Position numbers and translations under genes: made by a program. A stretch of DNA of 64,000 bases, from positions 124,001 through 188,000 of the forward strand of contig NZ_QWLV01000001.1 in NCBI RefSeq assembly GCF_003515075.1, in the 5' to 3' direction. Source of the stretch: Sphingomonas gilva (GTDB lineage Bacteria; Pseudomonadota; Alphaproteobacteria; Sphingomonadales; Sphingomonadaceae). The notes beneath the pieces are model-generated. The model was not told where the DNA came from and did not search any database. It saw only the letters and a program-made list of their open reading frames with translations. Within the stretch, counting starts at the first letter, position 1. Each line of letters begins with the position of its first letter. Positions 17,262-25,631 of the stretch are shown here, piece by piece.

Positions 17262-18134
17262 GTGACCCTCGCCACCCGCTTCGCGCCCAGCCCGACCGGG
17301 CGGCTGCACCTCGGCCATGCATTATCGGCGCTCCAGGCGCATGATTTCGCGCGCGCGCATGGCGGGCGCTTCCTGCTGCGCATCGAGGACATCGACGGCA
17401 CGCGCAGCCGGCCGGAGCATGTCGCCGGCATCGTCCAGGATCTGCGCTGGCTGGGCCTCATCTGGGACGGCGAGCCGGTGCTGCAATCCGCGCGCCTGCC
17501 GCTCTATCAGGCCGCGCTCGACCGGCTGAAGCGGGACGGCCTCACCTATCCCTGCTTCTGCACCCGTGCCGACATCGCCCGCGAGATCGCCGAAAGCGGC
17601 CAGGCGCCGCACGACGCCGCGCCCGTCTATCCCGGCACCTGCCGCGGGCTGGATGCGCGCGGCCGGATGCACGAGCCGCATGCCTGGCGGCTGGACATGG
17701 CGGCGGCCGTGGATCGCGCCGGGCCGCTCGCATGGACCGATCTCGACGCCGGGCCGATCGCCGCCGATCCGCTGGCGCAGGGCGATGTCGTCCTCGCCCG
17801 CAAGGACGCGCCGACCAGCTATCACCTCGCCGTCACGGTGGATGACGCCGCGCAGGGGATCACCCATGTCATCCGCGGCGAAGACCTGTTCGCCGCGACG
17901 CATATCCACCGCCTGCTCCAGGCGCTGCTCGGCCTGCCGACCCCGCTCTACCGCCACCACAAGCTGCTGACCGGCCCCGACGGCAAGCGCCTCGCCAAAC
18001 GCACCGGCGCGCCGAGCCTGGCGGAGCTGCGAGAAGGGGGCGCCGATCCGGCGGCGTTGATCGAACAATTGCGATCCATTCCTCCCCGGCGCGGGGAGGG
18101 GGAACATGCGCAGCTGCCGCGAGAACTGCTTTAG
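17262..18134 (+). CDS. gluQ: glutamyl-Q tRNA(Asp) synthetase
   Basis: This 290-residue paralogue of glutamyl-tRNA synthetase lacks the anticodon-binding domain. It attaches glutamate to queuosine in tRNA-Asp. Visible are RFAPSPTGRLHLGHA (HIGH-type site), the zinc ligands CFC and YPGTC, and GKRLAKR in the KMSKS position. The start is GTG with CGGAG before it. The last 20 or so residues (SIPPRRGEGEHAQLPRELL) are encoded by a palindromic repeat that has entered the 3' end and supplies the stop, so the native C-terminus is replaced. The synthetase core is intact. Confidence 0.9.
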   Translation: MTLATRFAPSPTGRLHLGHALSALQAHDFARAHGGRFLLRIEDIDGTRSRPEHVAGIVQDLRWLGLIWDGEPVLQSARLPLYQAALDRLKRDGLTYPCFCTRADIAREIAESGQAPHDAAPVYPGTCRGLDARGRMHEPHAWRLDMAAAVDRAGPLAWTDLDAGPIAADPLAQGDVVLARKDAPTSYHLAVTVDDAAQGITHVIRGEDLFAATHIHRLLQALLGLPTPLYRHHKLLTGPDGKRLAKRTGAPSLAELREGGADPAALIEQLRSIPPRRGEGEHAQLPRELL

Positions 18135-18199
18135 CGGCGAACCCCCTCCACCACGCCGCTACGCAACGCGGTCCCCTCCCCGCCAGCGGGGAGGAATGG
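18076..18199. repeat. 124-bp inverted-repeat element at the gluQ 3' end
   Basis: The ends CCATTCCTCCCC and GGGGAGGAATGG are perfect 12-bp inverted repeats. The interior has CCCCCTCCACCACGCCGC followed by an ACGCAACGCGGTCCCCTCC arm, closely matching the element at 35007-35150. It contributes the gluQ C-terminus and stop, and a strong GGGAGGA in front of the next gene. No transposase is present. Confidence 0.7.
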
Positions 18200-18235
18200 G
18201 TGGCGATCAAGCCGGCAACGCCCTATATCTTCCTC

Positions 18236-18463
18236 ATGAACACCATCCTCGTCATCGCGCTCGTGCTTGCCATGATCGCCACCGTGGTCGCGCTGGTGCG
18301 CGGCATCATCGCCTTCCTGCGCACGACCGAGGCCGATCTGAAAGGCGTCGGCCCCAGCCAGCCGGGGCTGCGTTCGAACCAGATGATGCGCGCGCGGATC
18401 ATGTTCCAGGCGCTCGCGATCTTGATCGTCGTCGCCATTCTCGCGCTCGCCGGGCGGACCTGA
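18236..18463 (+). CDS. HIG1-domain-like twin transmembrane protein
   Basis: This 75-residue protein has two hydrophobic helices (about residues 3-25 and 50-72) joined by a polar loop with LRSNQMMRARIMFQ. That loop resembles the hypoxia-induced HIG1 N domain of alphaproteobacterial proteins, some of which associate with cytochrome oxidase. I prefer the ATG at MNTILVIAL, as in relatives; a GTG 12 codons upstream has a better ribosome site but lies at the border of the repeat. It ends one base before the putative CTG start of the cobalamin adenosyltransferase, so the two are probably co-transcribed. Confidence 0.7.
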   Translation: MNTILVIALVLAMIATVVALVRGIIAFLRTTEADLKGVGPSQPGLRSNQMMRARIMFQALAILIVVAILALAGRT

Positions 18464-18464
18464 G

Positions 18465-19034
18465 CTGGTCAAGCTCAACAAGATCTACACGCGCACCGGC
18501 GACGAAGGCACGACCGGCCTCGTCGATGGTTCGCGCGTCGCCAAGCACGACCCGCGGATGCACGCGATCGGCGAGGTCGATGAGGCCAACAGCGCGATCG
18601 GCGTCGCCATCGCCGCGCTTGGGCCGGGCGAGGACGCCGACCGGCTGAGCGTGATCCAGAACGACCTGTTCGATCTCGGCGCCGATCTCGCCACGCCCGG
18701 CGAGGATTTCGCCCCTTCGGAGATGAGCTTGCGCATCGTTCCCGCGCAGGTCGAGCGGCTTGAGGCGGAGATCGACGCGATGAATGCGGGGCTGGAGCCG
18801 CTGCGCAGCTTCATCCTCCCCGCCGGAACGCCCGCCGCCGCCGCGCTCCATCTTGCGCGCGCGACGGTGCGCCGGGCCGAGCGGACGGCGGTCGCGGCGG
18901 CGGGTACCCACAGTCTCAATCCGCTCGTGCTGGCCTATCTCAACCGTCTCTCCGACCATCTCTTTGTTTTCGCACGCTTCGTGAACAATCGGGCAGGTGG
19001 CGACGTTCTCTGGGTGCCCGGCGCGTCGCGCTGA
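18465..19034 (+). CDS. cob(I)alamin adenosyltransferase (PduO/CobO-type), apparent CTG start
   Basis: The frame encodes VKLNKIYTRTGDEGTTGL, the conserved N-terminal ATP-binding stretch of PduO-type adenosyltransferases, then RMHAIGEVDEANSAIG and a C-terminal RATVRRAERT...LNPLVLAYLNRLSDHLFVFAR. Between the frame's upstream stop and the ATG at 18558 there is no ATG, GTG or TTG. The first ATG would delete 31 residues including the active-site TRTGDEGTT. CTG sits exactly where relatives have their initiator before VKLNKIY, giving 189 residues, the usual length. The enzyme makes coenzyme B12 from cob(I)alamin and ATP. Non-canonical initiation or a start-codon mutation are the alternatives. Confidence 0.8.
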   Translation: MVKLNKIYTRTGDEGTTGLVDGSRVAKHDPRMHAIGEVDEANSAIGVAIAALGPGEDADRLSVIQNDLFDLGADLATPGEDFAPSEMSLRIVPAQVERLEAEIDAMNAGLEPLRSFILPAGTPAAAALHLARATVRRAERTAVAAAGTHSLNPLVLAYLNRLSDHLFVFARFVNNRAGGDVLWVPGASR

Positions 19035-19041
19035 AGGGGCT

Positions 19042-19056
19042 GTTCACTATTCGTTC
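19042..19056 (+). promoter_or_regulatory. possible alphaproteobacterial LexA box before egtB
   Basis: GTTCACTATTCGTTC fits GTTC-N7-GTTC, the direct-repeat SOS box of Alphaproteobacteria, 36 bp before the egtB ATG. With eight fixed bases, one or two chance matches are expected in a window this size, so this is weak on its own. Confidence 0.25.
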
Positions 19057-19091
19057 CGAATGTGGTACGGATGGCCGACAGGGAGAGCGCC

Positions 19092-20354
19092 ATGACTACT
19101 ACCGCCGCGCCGCAGCCCCGGCACGATGATCTCGCGGAACGCTATGCCGCGGTGCGCGCGCTGACCTGCGAATGGGCCGCGCCGCTGTCCGATGCGGACG
19201 CGACCGGCCAGTCGATGGAGGATGCGTCCCCCGCCAAATGGCACCTGGCGCACACCACATGGTTCTTCGAAACCTTCGTGCTGCGCGACCACGCCCCAGG
19301 CTATGCGCTCCATGACGAGCGCTTCCCCTTCCTGTTCAACAGCTATTACGAGGCCGAAGGCGCGCGCCACGCCCGCGCGCGCCGCGGCATGATCACGCGG
19401 CCGACGCTTGACGAGGTGCTGGCCTATCGCGCGGCGGTGGACGCCGCTTTGCTCGCCGCCCTGCCCGATCTGCCGAACGCGGCGCGCGATCTGGTCGCGC
19501 TCGGCTGCCATCATGAAGAGCAGCATCAGGAGCTGCTCGTCACCGACATCCTCCATCTCTTTTCGCAAAACCCGCTCGAGCCGGCGCTGTTCGCCGCGCC
19601 TGCCAAGGTCCCCGTCGCGGTGCCGCCGCCGATGGGCTGGATCGGGCATCCCGGCGGCCTCGTCGAGATCGGCCGTGCCGGCGACGGCTTCGCCTTCGAC
19701 TGCGAAGGCCCCCGCCACCAGGCGCTGCTCCATCCCCACGCCATCGCCGACCGCACCGTCACCAACGGCGAATGGGCCGCCTTCATCGCCGATGGCGGCT
19801 ATGCCGACCCGCGCCACTGGCTCTCCGACGGCTGGGCCTGGGCCCAGGCGGCAAACATCGCCGCCCCCCTTTATTGGCACAAGCGCGATGATCGAGAAGT
19901 TTGGACCCGCTTCGGCCTGGACGGCCGCCGCGAGATCGATCCCGCCGCGCCCGTCACCCATATCAGCTTCTACGAAGCCGACGCCTATGCGAGCTGGGCC
20001 GGCGCGCGCCTGCCGACCGAAGCGGAGTGGGAATATGCCGCGCGCGGCGCCGATCCGGCGGGCGGCAACCAGATGGTCGGCGCCGGACCGGTGGAGCCGC
20101 GCCCGTCGACGGACGGCGGCTGGTTCGGCGATGTGTGGGAATGGACCGGCTCGGCTTACCGCCCCTATCCCGGCTTCCGCGCGGCCGAGGGCGCGGTCGG
20201 CGAATATAACGGCAAGTTCATGAGTGGTCAGTTCGTCTTGAAGGGCGGCAGCTGCGCCACGCCGCGCGGCCATGCACGGGCGAGCTATCGGAACTTCTTC
20301 TATCCCCATCAACGCTGGCAGTTCACCGGCGTGCGGCTGGCGAAGGACATCTGA
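19092..20354 (+). CDS. egtB: hercynine-thiol sulfoxide synthase
   Basis: This 420-residue non-heme iron enzyme joins hercynine to a thiol with oxygen during ergothioneine synthesis. The N-terminal DinB-like domain has the metal histidines in WHLAHTTWFFE (51-54) and CHHEEQHQE (140-147). The C-terminal FGE-sulfatase-like domain has HISFYEADAYASWAG, LPTEAEWEYAARG and the terminal FFYPHQRWQFTGVRLA. GGGAG seven bases before ATG fixes the start; an upstream ATG ten codons away is weaker. Its stop overlaps the egtD ATG by one base. No egtA or egtC is present, consistent with EgtB types that take cysteine directly. Confidence 0.92.
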   Translation: MTTTAAPQPRHDDLAERYAAVRALTCEWAAPLSDADATGQSMEDASPAKWHLAHTTWFFETFVLRDHAPGYALHDERFPFLFNSYYEAEGARHARARRGMITRPTLDEVLAYRAAVDAALLAALPDLPNAARDLVALGCHHEEQHQELLVTDILHLFSQNPLEPALFAAPAKVPVAVPPPMGWIGHPGGLVEIGRAGDGFAFDCEGPRHQALLHPHAIADRTVTNGEWAAFIADGGYADPRHWLSDGWAWAQAANIAAPLYWHKRDDREVWTRFGLDGRREIDPAAPVTHISFYEADAYASWAGARLPTEAEWEYAARGADPAGGNQMVGAGPVEPRPSTDGGWFGDVWEWTGSAYRPYPGFRAAEGAVGEYNGKFMSGQFVLKGGSCATPRGHARASYRNFFYPHQRWQFTGVRLAKDI

Positions 20355-21328
20355 TGCTGCTGCATGACGAAGCGCCGGTGAAGACCGGCACCGATCCCGC
20401 ATTCCGCGCCGATGTGCTGCGCGGCCTCGCCGCCCGGCCGCGCGCGGTCCCGGCGCGGTGGTTCTACGACACGCGCGGATCGGAGCTGTTCGAGGAGATC
20501 ACGCGGCTTCCCGAATATTATCCGACGCGGGTGGAGACGGCGCTGCTCGAGGCGCATTGCGGCGAGGTCGGCCGAATCGCTGGTCCGGGGCGCGCGGTGG
20601 TCGAGTTCGGATCGGGTTCCTCGGCCAAGACGCCGCACCTGCTGTCGCAGGTCGCGCCCTCTTCCTATGTGCCGATCGATATTTCCGGCGAGTTCCTGCG
20701 CGAATCCGCAGAGGGGCTGGCGGCGCAGTTCCCGGCGCTGCCGGTGCATCCGGTCGAGGCCGATTTCATGCGCCCGATCCATCTGCCCGAAGCGGTGGCT
20801 GATGTGCCGAAGCTGGGCTTCTTCCCCGGATCGACGATCGGCAACATGGTTCCGCGGACCGGCGCCGATCTCCTGCGGGCGATGCGCCAATCGCTGGGCG
20901 AAGGCGCGATGCTGCTGATCGGCATGGATCGGATCAAGGATGTCGACGTCCTGATCGCCGCCTATGACGACGCGGCTGGCGTGACGGCGGCGTTCAATCT
21001 CAACCTGCTCGAACGGATCAACCGCGAGCTGGACGGCGATATTCCGATCGACGCTTTTCGCCACCGCGCCATCTGGAACGACATGGAAAGCCGGATCGAA
21101 ATGCATCTGGAGGCGCAGCGCGATGTGGTCTTCACTGTGGCCGGTGAGCGCTTCGCCATGGCGGCGCGGGAGACGATCCATACGGAGAACAGCCACAAAT
21201 ACGGTCCGCAAAGCGGACGCATGTTGCTGCGCACCGGCGGCTGGACGCCCATCGCCGAATGGACCGACGGGGGCGAGAATTTCGCGATCATCCTCGCCGA
21301 AGCCAAGCCCCGCCGCGAAGCGCCTTAG
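20354..21328 (+). CDS. egtD: L-histidine N-alpha-methyltransferase
   Basis: This 324-residue SAM-dependent enzyme trimethylates histidine to hercynine, the first ergothioneine step. The SAM site is [16 protein letters not shown], preceded by [14 protein letters not shown], which is specific to Egt[11 protein letters not shown] and the histidine-binding region near IHTENSHKY are also present. It overlaps egtB by one base and ends in a 4-bp tail-to-tail overlap with the DUF1176 gene. The final EgtE-type lyase is not in the window. Confidence 0.93.
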   Translation: MLLHDEAPVKTGTDPAFRADVLRGLAARPRAVPARWFYDTRGSELFEEITRLPEYYPTRVETALLEAHCGEVGRIAGPGRAVVEFGSGSSAKTPHLLSQVAPSSYVPIDISGEFLRESAEGLAAQFPALPVHPVEADFMRPIHLPEAVADVPKLGFFPGSTIGNMVPRTGADLLRAMRQSLGEGAMLLIGMDRIKDVDVLIAAYDDAAGVTAAFNLNLLERINRELDGDIPIDAFRHRAIWNDMESRIEMHLEAQRDVVFTVAGERFAMAARETIHTENSHKYGPQSGRMLLRTGGWTPIAEWTDGGENFAIILAEAKPRREAP

Positions 21329-22443
21329 CCGGCCGCCCGCTCGACCCGCGCGGTCCAGGTGCGCAGCCATTTGACCGCGCCGCGGCAATTGCCTTCGGTT
21401 TCGGCGATGACCAGGCGAAACCGCGCGCCGTCCCACACCCATTCGCGCGCCTCGCCGCAATCGCCGAGGCCGCGCCCCCTCGCCGCGCTCGACAGGCGGC
21501 CCGTCTCAGCGTCCCAGCCGCCGTTGACGATGCGGGTCTCGGTGCCCGGCTCGCCGAAGCTGTAGCCCTCGTCGAACGGCGCCGGGCGCGCCTTGCCGTC
21601 GGTGACGACGAAGGGCGCCGCGATGGCGTTGTACGCCCCCGACCCGCACGAGATCAGCACCAGCGTGTCGCGATCGGACAGCTTGTGCGCCTGCTCGGTT
21701 GCCGGGCCGAAATCGTCGGCAGGACATTCGGAGACGCGGCGCATCTCCGCGATCAGCGCCGCCGGGGGACTGGCCGCATCGCCGCGCGCGATCGGCGCGG
21801 CGACCACGGTGGGAAGCGGCGGCGGCGCGGCCGTGAAGGGCTGGTTGCCCTTGGCCACGAGGGCGGTCGGCGTGTTCGCTCGACCTTGCTGGGCATCCAT
21901 ATAGCGCAGCGCGGCCGAAGCGCCGGCGAGCGAGATGGTCGCGAAATCGGTGCCGCCGCTTCTGAGATGAAGGCTGGGCGCATCGACGATCGCCGCGGCC
22001 ACATCTGCCGATGCGTCGCGGTCGAGCAGCACCATGCCGTCGCCGTCCCATGTGCCGGTGGCGATCCGCTTGCCCTCCACCACCAGATCGACTTCGCCGG
22101 CCTGGTCGCTGGGCGAGCGCAACGAGATCGAGACCGCGCCGTCCGCTCCCGCCGGGCGGCGGACGATCATGCCGACATCCTGCAGATTGGCCATGCCGGG
22201 CGCGAGCGACACCGCCTCGCAGGTCTTGCCGTTGTCGCAGGCGACCGACCAATCGCGAAAGGTCTCGATCTCGGCGACGCTTGGCACCGCCCCGTCGTCG
22301 ACCGGACCCGACGCCGGGACGACAGCGTTTACGGCCGGACCGGCGGCGTTGGCGACTTCCGCCGCGCTGCCGTTGGCCGGTTCGTTCTGCCCGCAGGCGG
22401 CGGCGAGCGCGAGGAGGGGGAGGGCGGACAGCTTCATCATCAT
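21325..22443 (-). CDS. DUF1176-domain lipoprotein
   Basis: The protein has about 372 residues. The N-terminus [19 protein letters not shown] is a signal sequence with a lipobox-like LAAAC, then an Ala/Gly/Pro-rich linker. The body from about residue 65 ([19 protein letters not shown]) matches the start of DUF1176 proteins, which are periplasmic and of unknown role. Six cysteines in spaced pairs ([12 protein letters not shown]...SCG, DCG...NCR) suggest disulphides. Several adjacent ATG codons make the exact start uncertain. It is divergent from the downstream dehydrogenase gene. Confidence 0.75.
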   Translation of the reverse strand: MMMKLSALPLLALAAACGQNEPANGSAAEVANAAGPAVNAVVPASGPVDDGAVPSVAEIETFRDWSVACDNGKTCEAVSLAPGMANLQDVGMIVRRPAGADGAVSISLRSPSDQAGEVDLVVEGKRIATGTWDGDGMVLLDRDASADVAAAIVDAPSLHLRSGGTDFATISLAGASAALRYMDAQQGRANTPTALVAKGNQPFTAAPPPLPTVVAAPIARGDAASPPAALIAEMRRVSECPADDFGPATEQAHKLSDRDTLVLISCGSGAYNAIAAPFVVTDGKARPAPFDEGYSFGEPGTETRIVNGGWDAETGRLSSAARGRGLGDCGEAREWVWDGARFRLVIAETEGNCRGAVKWLRTWTARVERAAG

Positions 22444-22503
22444 GGCGTCCCAACGCACGGACGGCTAACGGGTGTCAATCGGAACGAACGGAAGGGGTGC
22501 GGC

Positions 22504-23373
22504 ATGCAGGCAGTCGGCGTGATCGGAGCAGGGCAGATGGGCGCGGGGATAGCGCAGGTCTCCGCCCAGGCGGGCTACCGCGTGCTGCTGGCGGATGTCG
22601 ATCTGGCGAGCGCCGAGCGCGGCAAGGCGGGGATCGCCAGGCAGCTCGGCCGGCTGGTCGAGAAGGAGAAACTCTCCGCCGAGGCGCGCGACCAGGCGCT
22701 CGAGCGGATCGAGCCTGTGGCCGATCTCGCGCCGATGGCCGCCGCCGGGCTGATCATCGAAGCGGCGACCGAGCGCGAGGAGATCAAGCGGAAGATCTTC
22801 GCCGAGGCCGGCAAGGTGCTCGGCCATCAGGCGGTGCTCGCCAGCAACACCTCCTCGATCCCGATCACCCGGCTGGCGCAGGCGACGCCCGATCCGGCGC
22901 GCTTCATCGGCGTGCATTTCTTCAATCCCGTCCCCCTGATGGGCCTGATCGAGGTGATCCGCGGCCTCGCCACCGCGGATTCGACGGTGAAGCTGGTCGA
23001 GGATTTCGCCGCGGCGCTGGGCAAGGAGGTGGTCCACGCCAACGACGCGCCGGGCTTCATCGTCAATCGCGTGCTGATGCCGATGCTCAACGAAGCCTGC
23101 TTCGCGCTGGGTGAGGGCGTGGCGAACGTCAAGGACATCGACACCGCTTGCCGGCTTGGCCTCAACCATCCGATGGGCCCGCTGACTCTCGCCGACTTCA
23201 TCGGGCTCGACACCTGCCTGGAGATCACCCGCGTCCTGTTCGAAGGCACCGGCGATCCCAAGTTCCGGCCCGCGCCGCTGCTGGTCAAATATGTCGAGGC
23301 CGGCTGGTTCGGCCGCAAGGCGGGCAGGGGATTCTACGATTATTCGGGCGAGACGCCCATGCCGACGCGGTGA
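22504..23373 (+). CDS. 3-hydroxybutyryl-CoA dehydrogenase
   Basis: This 289-residue NAD-dependent enzyme of the 3-hydroxyacyl-CoA dehydrogenase family has the dinucleotide motif [15 protein letters not shown] at the N-terminus. The catalytic His is in [22 protein letters not shown] is the Ser/Asn pair, and the C-terminal domain contains [16 protein letters not shown]. It oxidises 3-hydroxybutyryl-CoA to acetoacetyl-CoA in butyrate or PHB metabolism and beta-oxidation. GGAAGG before the ATG supports the start. Electron-transfer flavoprotein genes, which often accompany it in relatives, lie 37 kb away in this window. Confidence 0.92.
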   Translation: MQAVGVIGAGQMGAGIAQVSAQAGYRVLLADVDLASAERGKAGIARQLGRLVEKEKLSAEARDQALERIEPVADLAPMAAAGLIIEAATEREEIKRKIFAEAGKVLGHQAVLASNTSSIPITRLAQATPDPARFIGVHFFNPVPLMGLIEVIRGLATADSTVKLVEDFAAALGKEVVHANDAPGFIVNRVLMPMLNEACFALGEGVANVKDIDTACRLGLNHPMGPLTLADFIGLDTCLEITRVLFEGTGDPKFRPAPLLVKYVEAGWFGRKAGRGFYDYSGETPMPTR

Positions 23374-23554
23374 AGCCCGAGCCGATAAGGTAACGGTTTT
23401 TCGCGGTGCGTTTTACCTTAGCCCGATCGGACGAAGGACGGTGTACCGCAATCCGGCCAACGACAAGCCTACACCTTCCAAAGAGCCGAATCGCAGGATT
23501 GCAGATCGGGCCCATGTAGGACAGCATTTTTTTCGGGTTTCGCGCGGTGGGGGT
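23374..23554. other. 181-bp gap with no recognised gene
   Basis: I see no coding signal. An 8-bp inverted repeat, TAAGGTAA at 23386-23393 and TTACCTTA at 23413-23420, is separated by 19 bases. A run of seven T occurs near 23527. Base composition is noticeably less GC-rich than the neighbours. It may hold the dehydrogenase terminator or a small RNA, but nothing decides this. Confidence 0.4.
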
Positions 23555-24259
23555 TCAAGCCCGTTTGGGTATCTCCAGCCCGCGCTGCACGGCTGGGCGG
23601 GCTAGGCCGCGGTCGAGCCAGGCGGGGACGTTGACGAGGGCGTCAAAGCCGACAAGGTCGCGCGCTTCGTAGAAGGTGATGAGGTTCCTGACCCAGCCCA
23701 GACAGGCGATATCGGCGATGGTGTAGTCCGCGCCCATGATCCAGCTACGGCCGTCGAGGTGCGTGTCGAGCACGCCGAGCAGGCGCTTCGCCTCGGCGAC
23801 ATAGCGCTCGAGCGGGCGCTTGTCCTCCCACTTCGCGCCCGCGAACTTGTTGAAGAAACCGACCTGCCCGAACATCGGCCCCAGCCCGCCCATCTGCCAC
23901 ATCACCCACTGGGTCGCTTCCCAGCGTCCGGCCGCGTCGGCGGGCACGAACTTGCCGCTCTTGTCGGCGAGATAGAGCAGGATCGCGCCCGATTCCCATA
24001 GCGGCATCGGCTGGCCGCCCGGCCCGTTGGGATCGATGATCGCCGGGATCTTTCCGTTGGGGTTGAGCGACAGGAATTCAGGCGTGTGGCTTTCGTTCTT
24101 CAGGATGTCGACGAGATGCGCCTCATAGGGCAGCCCGGTTTCCTCGAGCATGATCGACGCCTTCACGCCGTTGGGCGTGTTCAGGGAATAGAGCTGGATG
24201 CGGTCGGGGTGCCGGGCCGGCCAGCGCTGGGCGATGGGGAAGGTGGACAGGTCGGTCAT
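23555..24259 (-). CDS. glutathione S-transferase family protein (YghU/YfcG-like)
   Basis: The protein has 234 residues. The thioredoxin-fold N-terminal domain has IQLYSLNTPNGVKASIMLEE, where TPNG is the Thr/Asn activation motif of the nu-class YfcG/YghU group in place of Tyr or Ser, then NPNGKIPAI and ESGAILLYLADK. The helical C-terminal domain follows (GPMFGQVGFFNKFA, YTIADIACLGWV). The group has glutathione-disulphide-bond reductase and peroxidase activity. It is a single gene with its own promoter. Confidence 0.88.
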   Translation of the reverse strand: MTDLSTFPIAQRWPARHPDRIQLYSLNTPNGVKASIMLEETGLPYEAHLVDILKNESHTPEFLSLNPNGKIPAIIDPNGPGGQPMPLWESGAILLYLADKSGKFVPADAAGRWEATQWVMWQMGGLGPMFGQVGFFNKFAGAKWEDKRPLERYVAEAKRLLGVLDTHLDGRSWIMGADYTIADIACLGWVRNLITFYEARDLVGFDALVNVPAWLDRGLARPAVQRGLEIPKRA

Positions 24260-24313
24260 GGGGAGCCCTGCGTTGGGACGAGGTAGGTGAAGCCATGTCG
24301 TCTGGGTTGGACC

Positions 24314-24341
24314 AAGCTAGGTGACGCGTGGAACTCGTCAA
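24314..24341 (-). promoter_or_regulatory. probable sigma70 promoter of the GST gene
   Basis: On the minus strand TTGACG is followed after 16 bp by TAGCTT, about 55 bp before the GST start. The rest of the 184-bp gap to the alginate lyase gene shows nothing else recognisable. Confidence 0.35.
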
Positions 24342-24443
24342 GATGCACGCGGTTGATACGCAGCTGTCCAGGAGATCACCGGCAACCATGACGCCTGACC
24401 CTATCGATCGCACCCAACCATGTTGTTGAGGTCGGTCGATTGC

Positions 24444-25631
24444 TTACGCTCCATGGCGGTCCACCAGCCAGAGGACGGGCTGCCTGATCGGGAAGTTGCG
24501 CACGACCTCGCCGACGCTTGGATCGGGATCGAGGCGGCGCCAGAGCTCCAGCCAGTCGGACCGGCCGAGCGCGAGGCCGCCGAACAGCAGGCTGGGATGG
24601 CGAACGGGAAAATCCTCGAAATACTCGATGTCCCTGGCGAACGGCCAGCGTTCCCGATCGCGGATGAAGGGCGCCATGAAGGCGATGGCGGCGGCGATCG
24701 ACCGCCCCCGGGCCGATCGGCGGATGAGCGCGCCGGGCGTTTTGGACAGCAGCCAGGCGGCGCCGGCCAGGACGTCCAGGTTGAACAGCGAATAGCCGTA
24801 CGGCTTGGTGCGCGCGAGTTCGAGCGGCTGGCTGCCGTCGAGCGCGATCTGCGCCGGCACGATCGTATCGAACAGCCGCCGCCGCATCGCCTCCAGCAGG
24901 TCGTCTCGCCCGGTCACGCCGGCAAAGGCGGCGACCTGGAGCAGCCAGCAGGTGCCGTGATTATTCTCCTCGTCGCGCTCCTCCCGCCCGGGCTCGGATT
25001 CGATGAGCCAGGAGAGATAATCGGCGAACCAGCGCTCCACGCCGGCGCGCACGGCGGCATAGCCCGGCGCGTCATGCCGCGCGAGCAGCGTCGCGCCGCG
25101 CGCCACCTCCACGAGCTGGAGCGTATCGATGATGCCGATCGCACGTCCGGTGTTCCTGCCGATGATCGCCTGGGCATGGCGAAGATCGGGGTTCATCCGC
25201 GTCGCCGGATCGACGAACCAGGCGTGGAGATGCCGGATCGCCGCCTCGGCGAACCGCGTTTGGCGCGTCAGCAGCCATGCCGCCGCCAGCATCGGCATAT
25301 CGGCGCCGAAGCGGATCAGCGCGTCGCGGTGGCCGTCGAACTTGGCCGGGTTGGACCGCCCGTCGCGGCGGATATAGGGGCCGTCCGGATTGGCGGGATC
25401 GGGCCACCAGTAATCGCCTTCGGAATAATAATCGTGCCTGCCCGCCGGACTGCGCGGCGCCGGCACCGAGGTGATCGTGCGCGGCGGCGCCTCGAGCAGC
25501 GCGGTCGCGCGCGGCAGCACCCGGACGCGCTCGATCGCGGCGATATCGGGATCGGGCCGCCGCAGCGCGGCGAAGGCAGGCGGAACCGCGAGCAGGCCGG
25601 GCAGCGCGATCAGCGTGCGGCGATCGATCAT
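24444..25631 (-). CDS. alginate lyase family protein, secreted
   Basis: The protein has 395 residues with a Tat- or Sec-type leader (MIDRRTLIALPGLLAVPPAFA). The mature part is an (alpha/alpha) toroid of the PF05426 type. SEGDYWWPDPANPDGPYIRRDG is highly characteristic, and the catalytic region includes EENNHGTCWLLQVAAFAG (Asn-His) and a later tyrosine-rich YGYSLFNLD. Proteins of this family cleave uronic-acid polysaccharides by beta-elimination, although many members are not true alginate lyases. Its ATG overlaps the stop of the upstream mutarotase gene (ATGA), so the two form an operon. Confidence 0.8.
   Translation of the reverse strand: MIDRRTLIALPGLLAVPPAFAALRRPDPDIAAIERVRVLPRATALLEAPPRTITSVPAPRSPAGRHDYYSEGDYWWPDPANPDGPYIRRDGRSNPAKFDGHRDALIRFGADMPMLAAAWLLTRQTRFAEAAIRHLHAWFVDPATRMNPDLRHAQAIIGRNTGRAIGIIDTLQLVEVARGATLLARHDAPGYAAVRAGVERWFADYLSWLIESEPGREERDEENNHGTCWLLQVAAFAGVTGRDDLLEAMRRRLFDTIVPAQIALDGSQPLELARTKPYGYSLFNLDVLAGAAWLLSKTPGALIRRSARGRSIAAAIAFMAPFIRDRERWPFARDIEYFEDFPVRHPSLLFGGLALGRSDWLELWRRLDPDPSVGEVVRNFPIRQPVLWLVDRHGA

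Noticed and set aside
18558..19034. Cobalamin adenosyltransferase starting at the first ATG
   Set aside because: That start would remove the conserved KIYTRTGDEGTTGL segment that is open and intact upstream in the same frame.
23386..23420. Inverted repeat TAAGGTAA...TTACCTTA considered as a terminator
   Set aside because: The stem is AT-rich with a 19-base loop and no U-tract after it; too weak to call.
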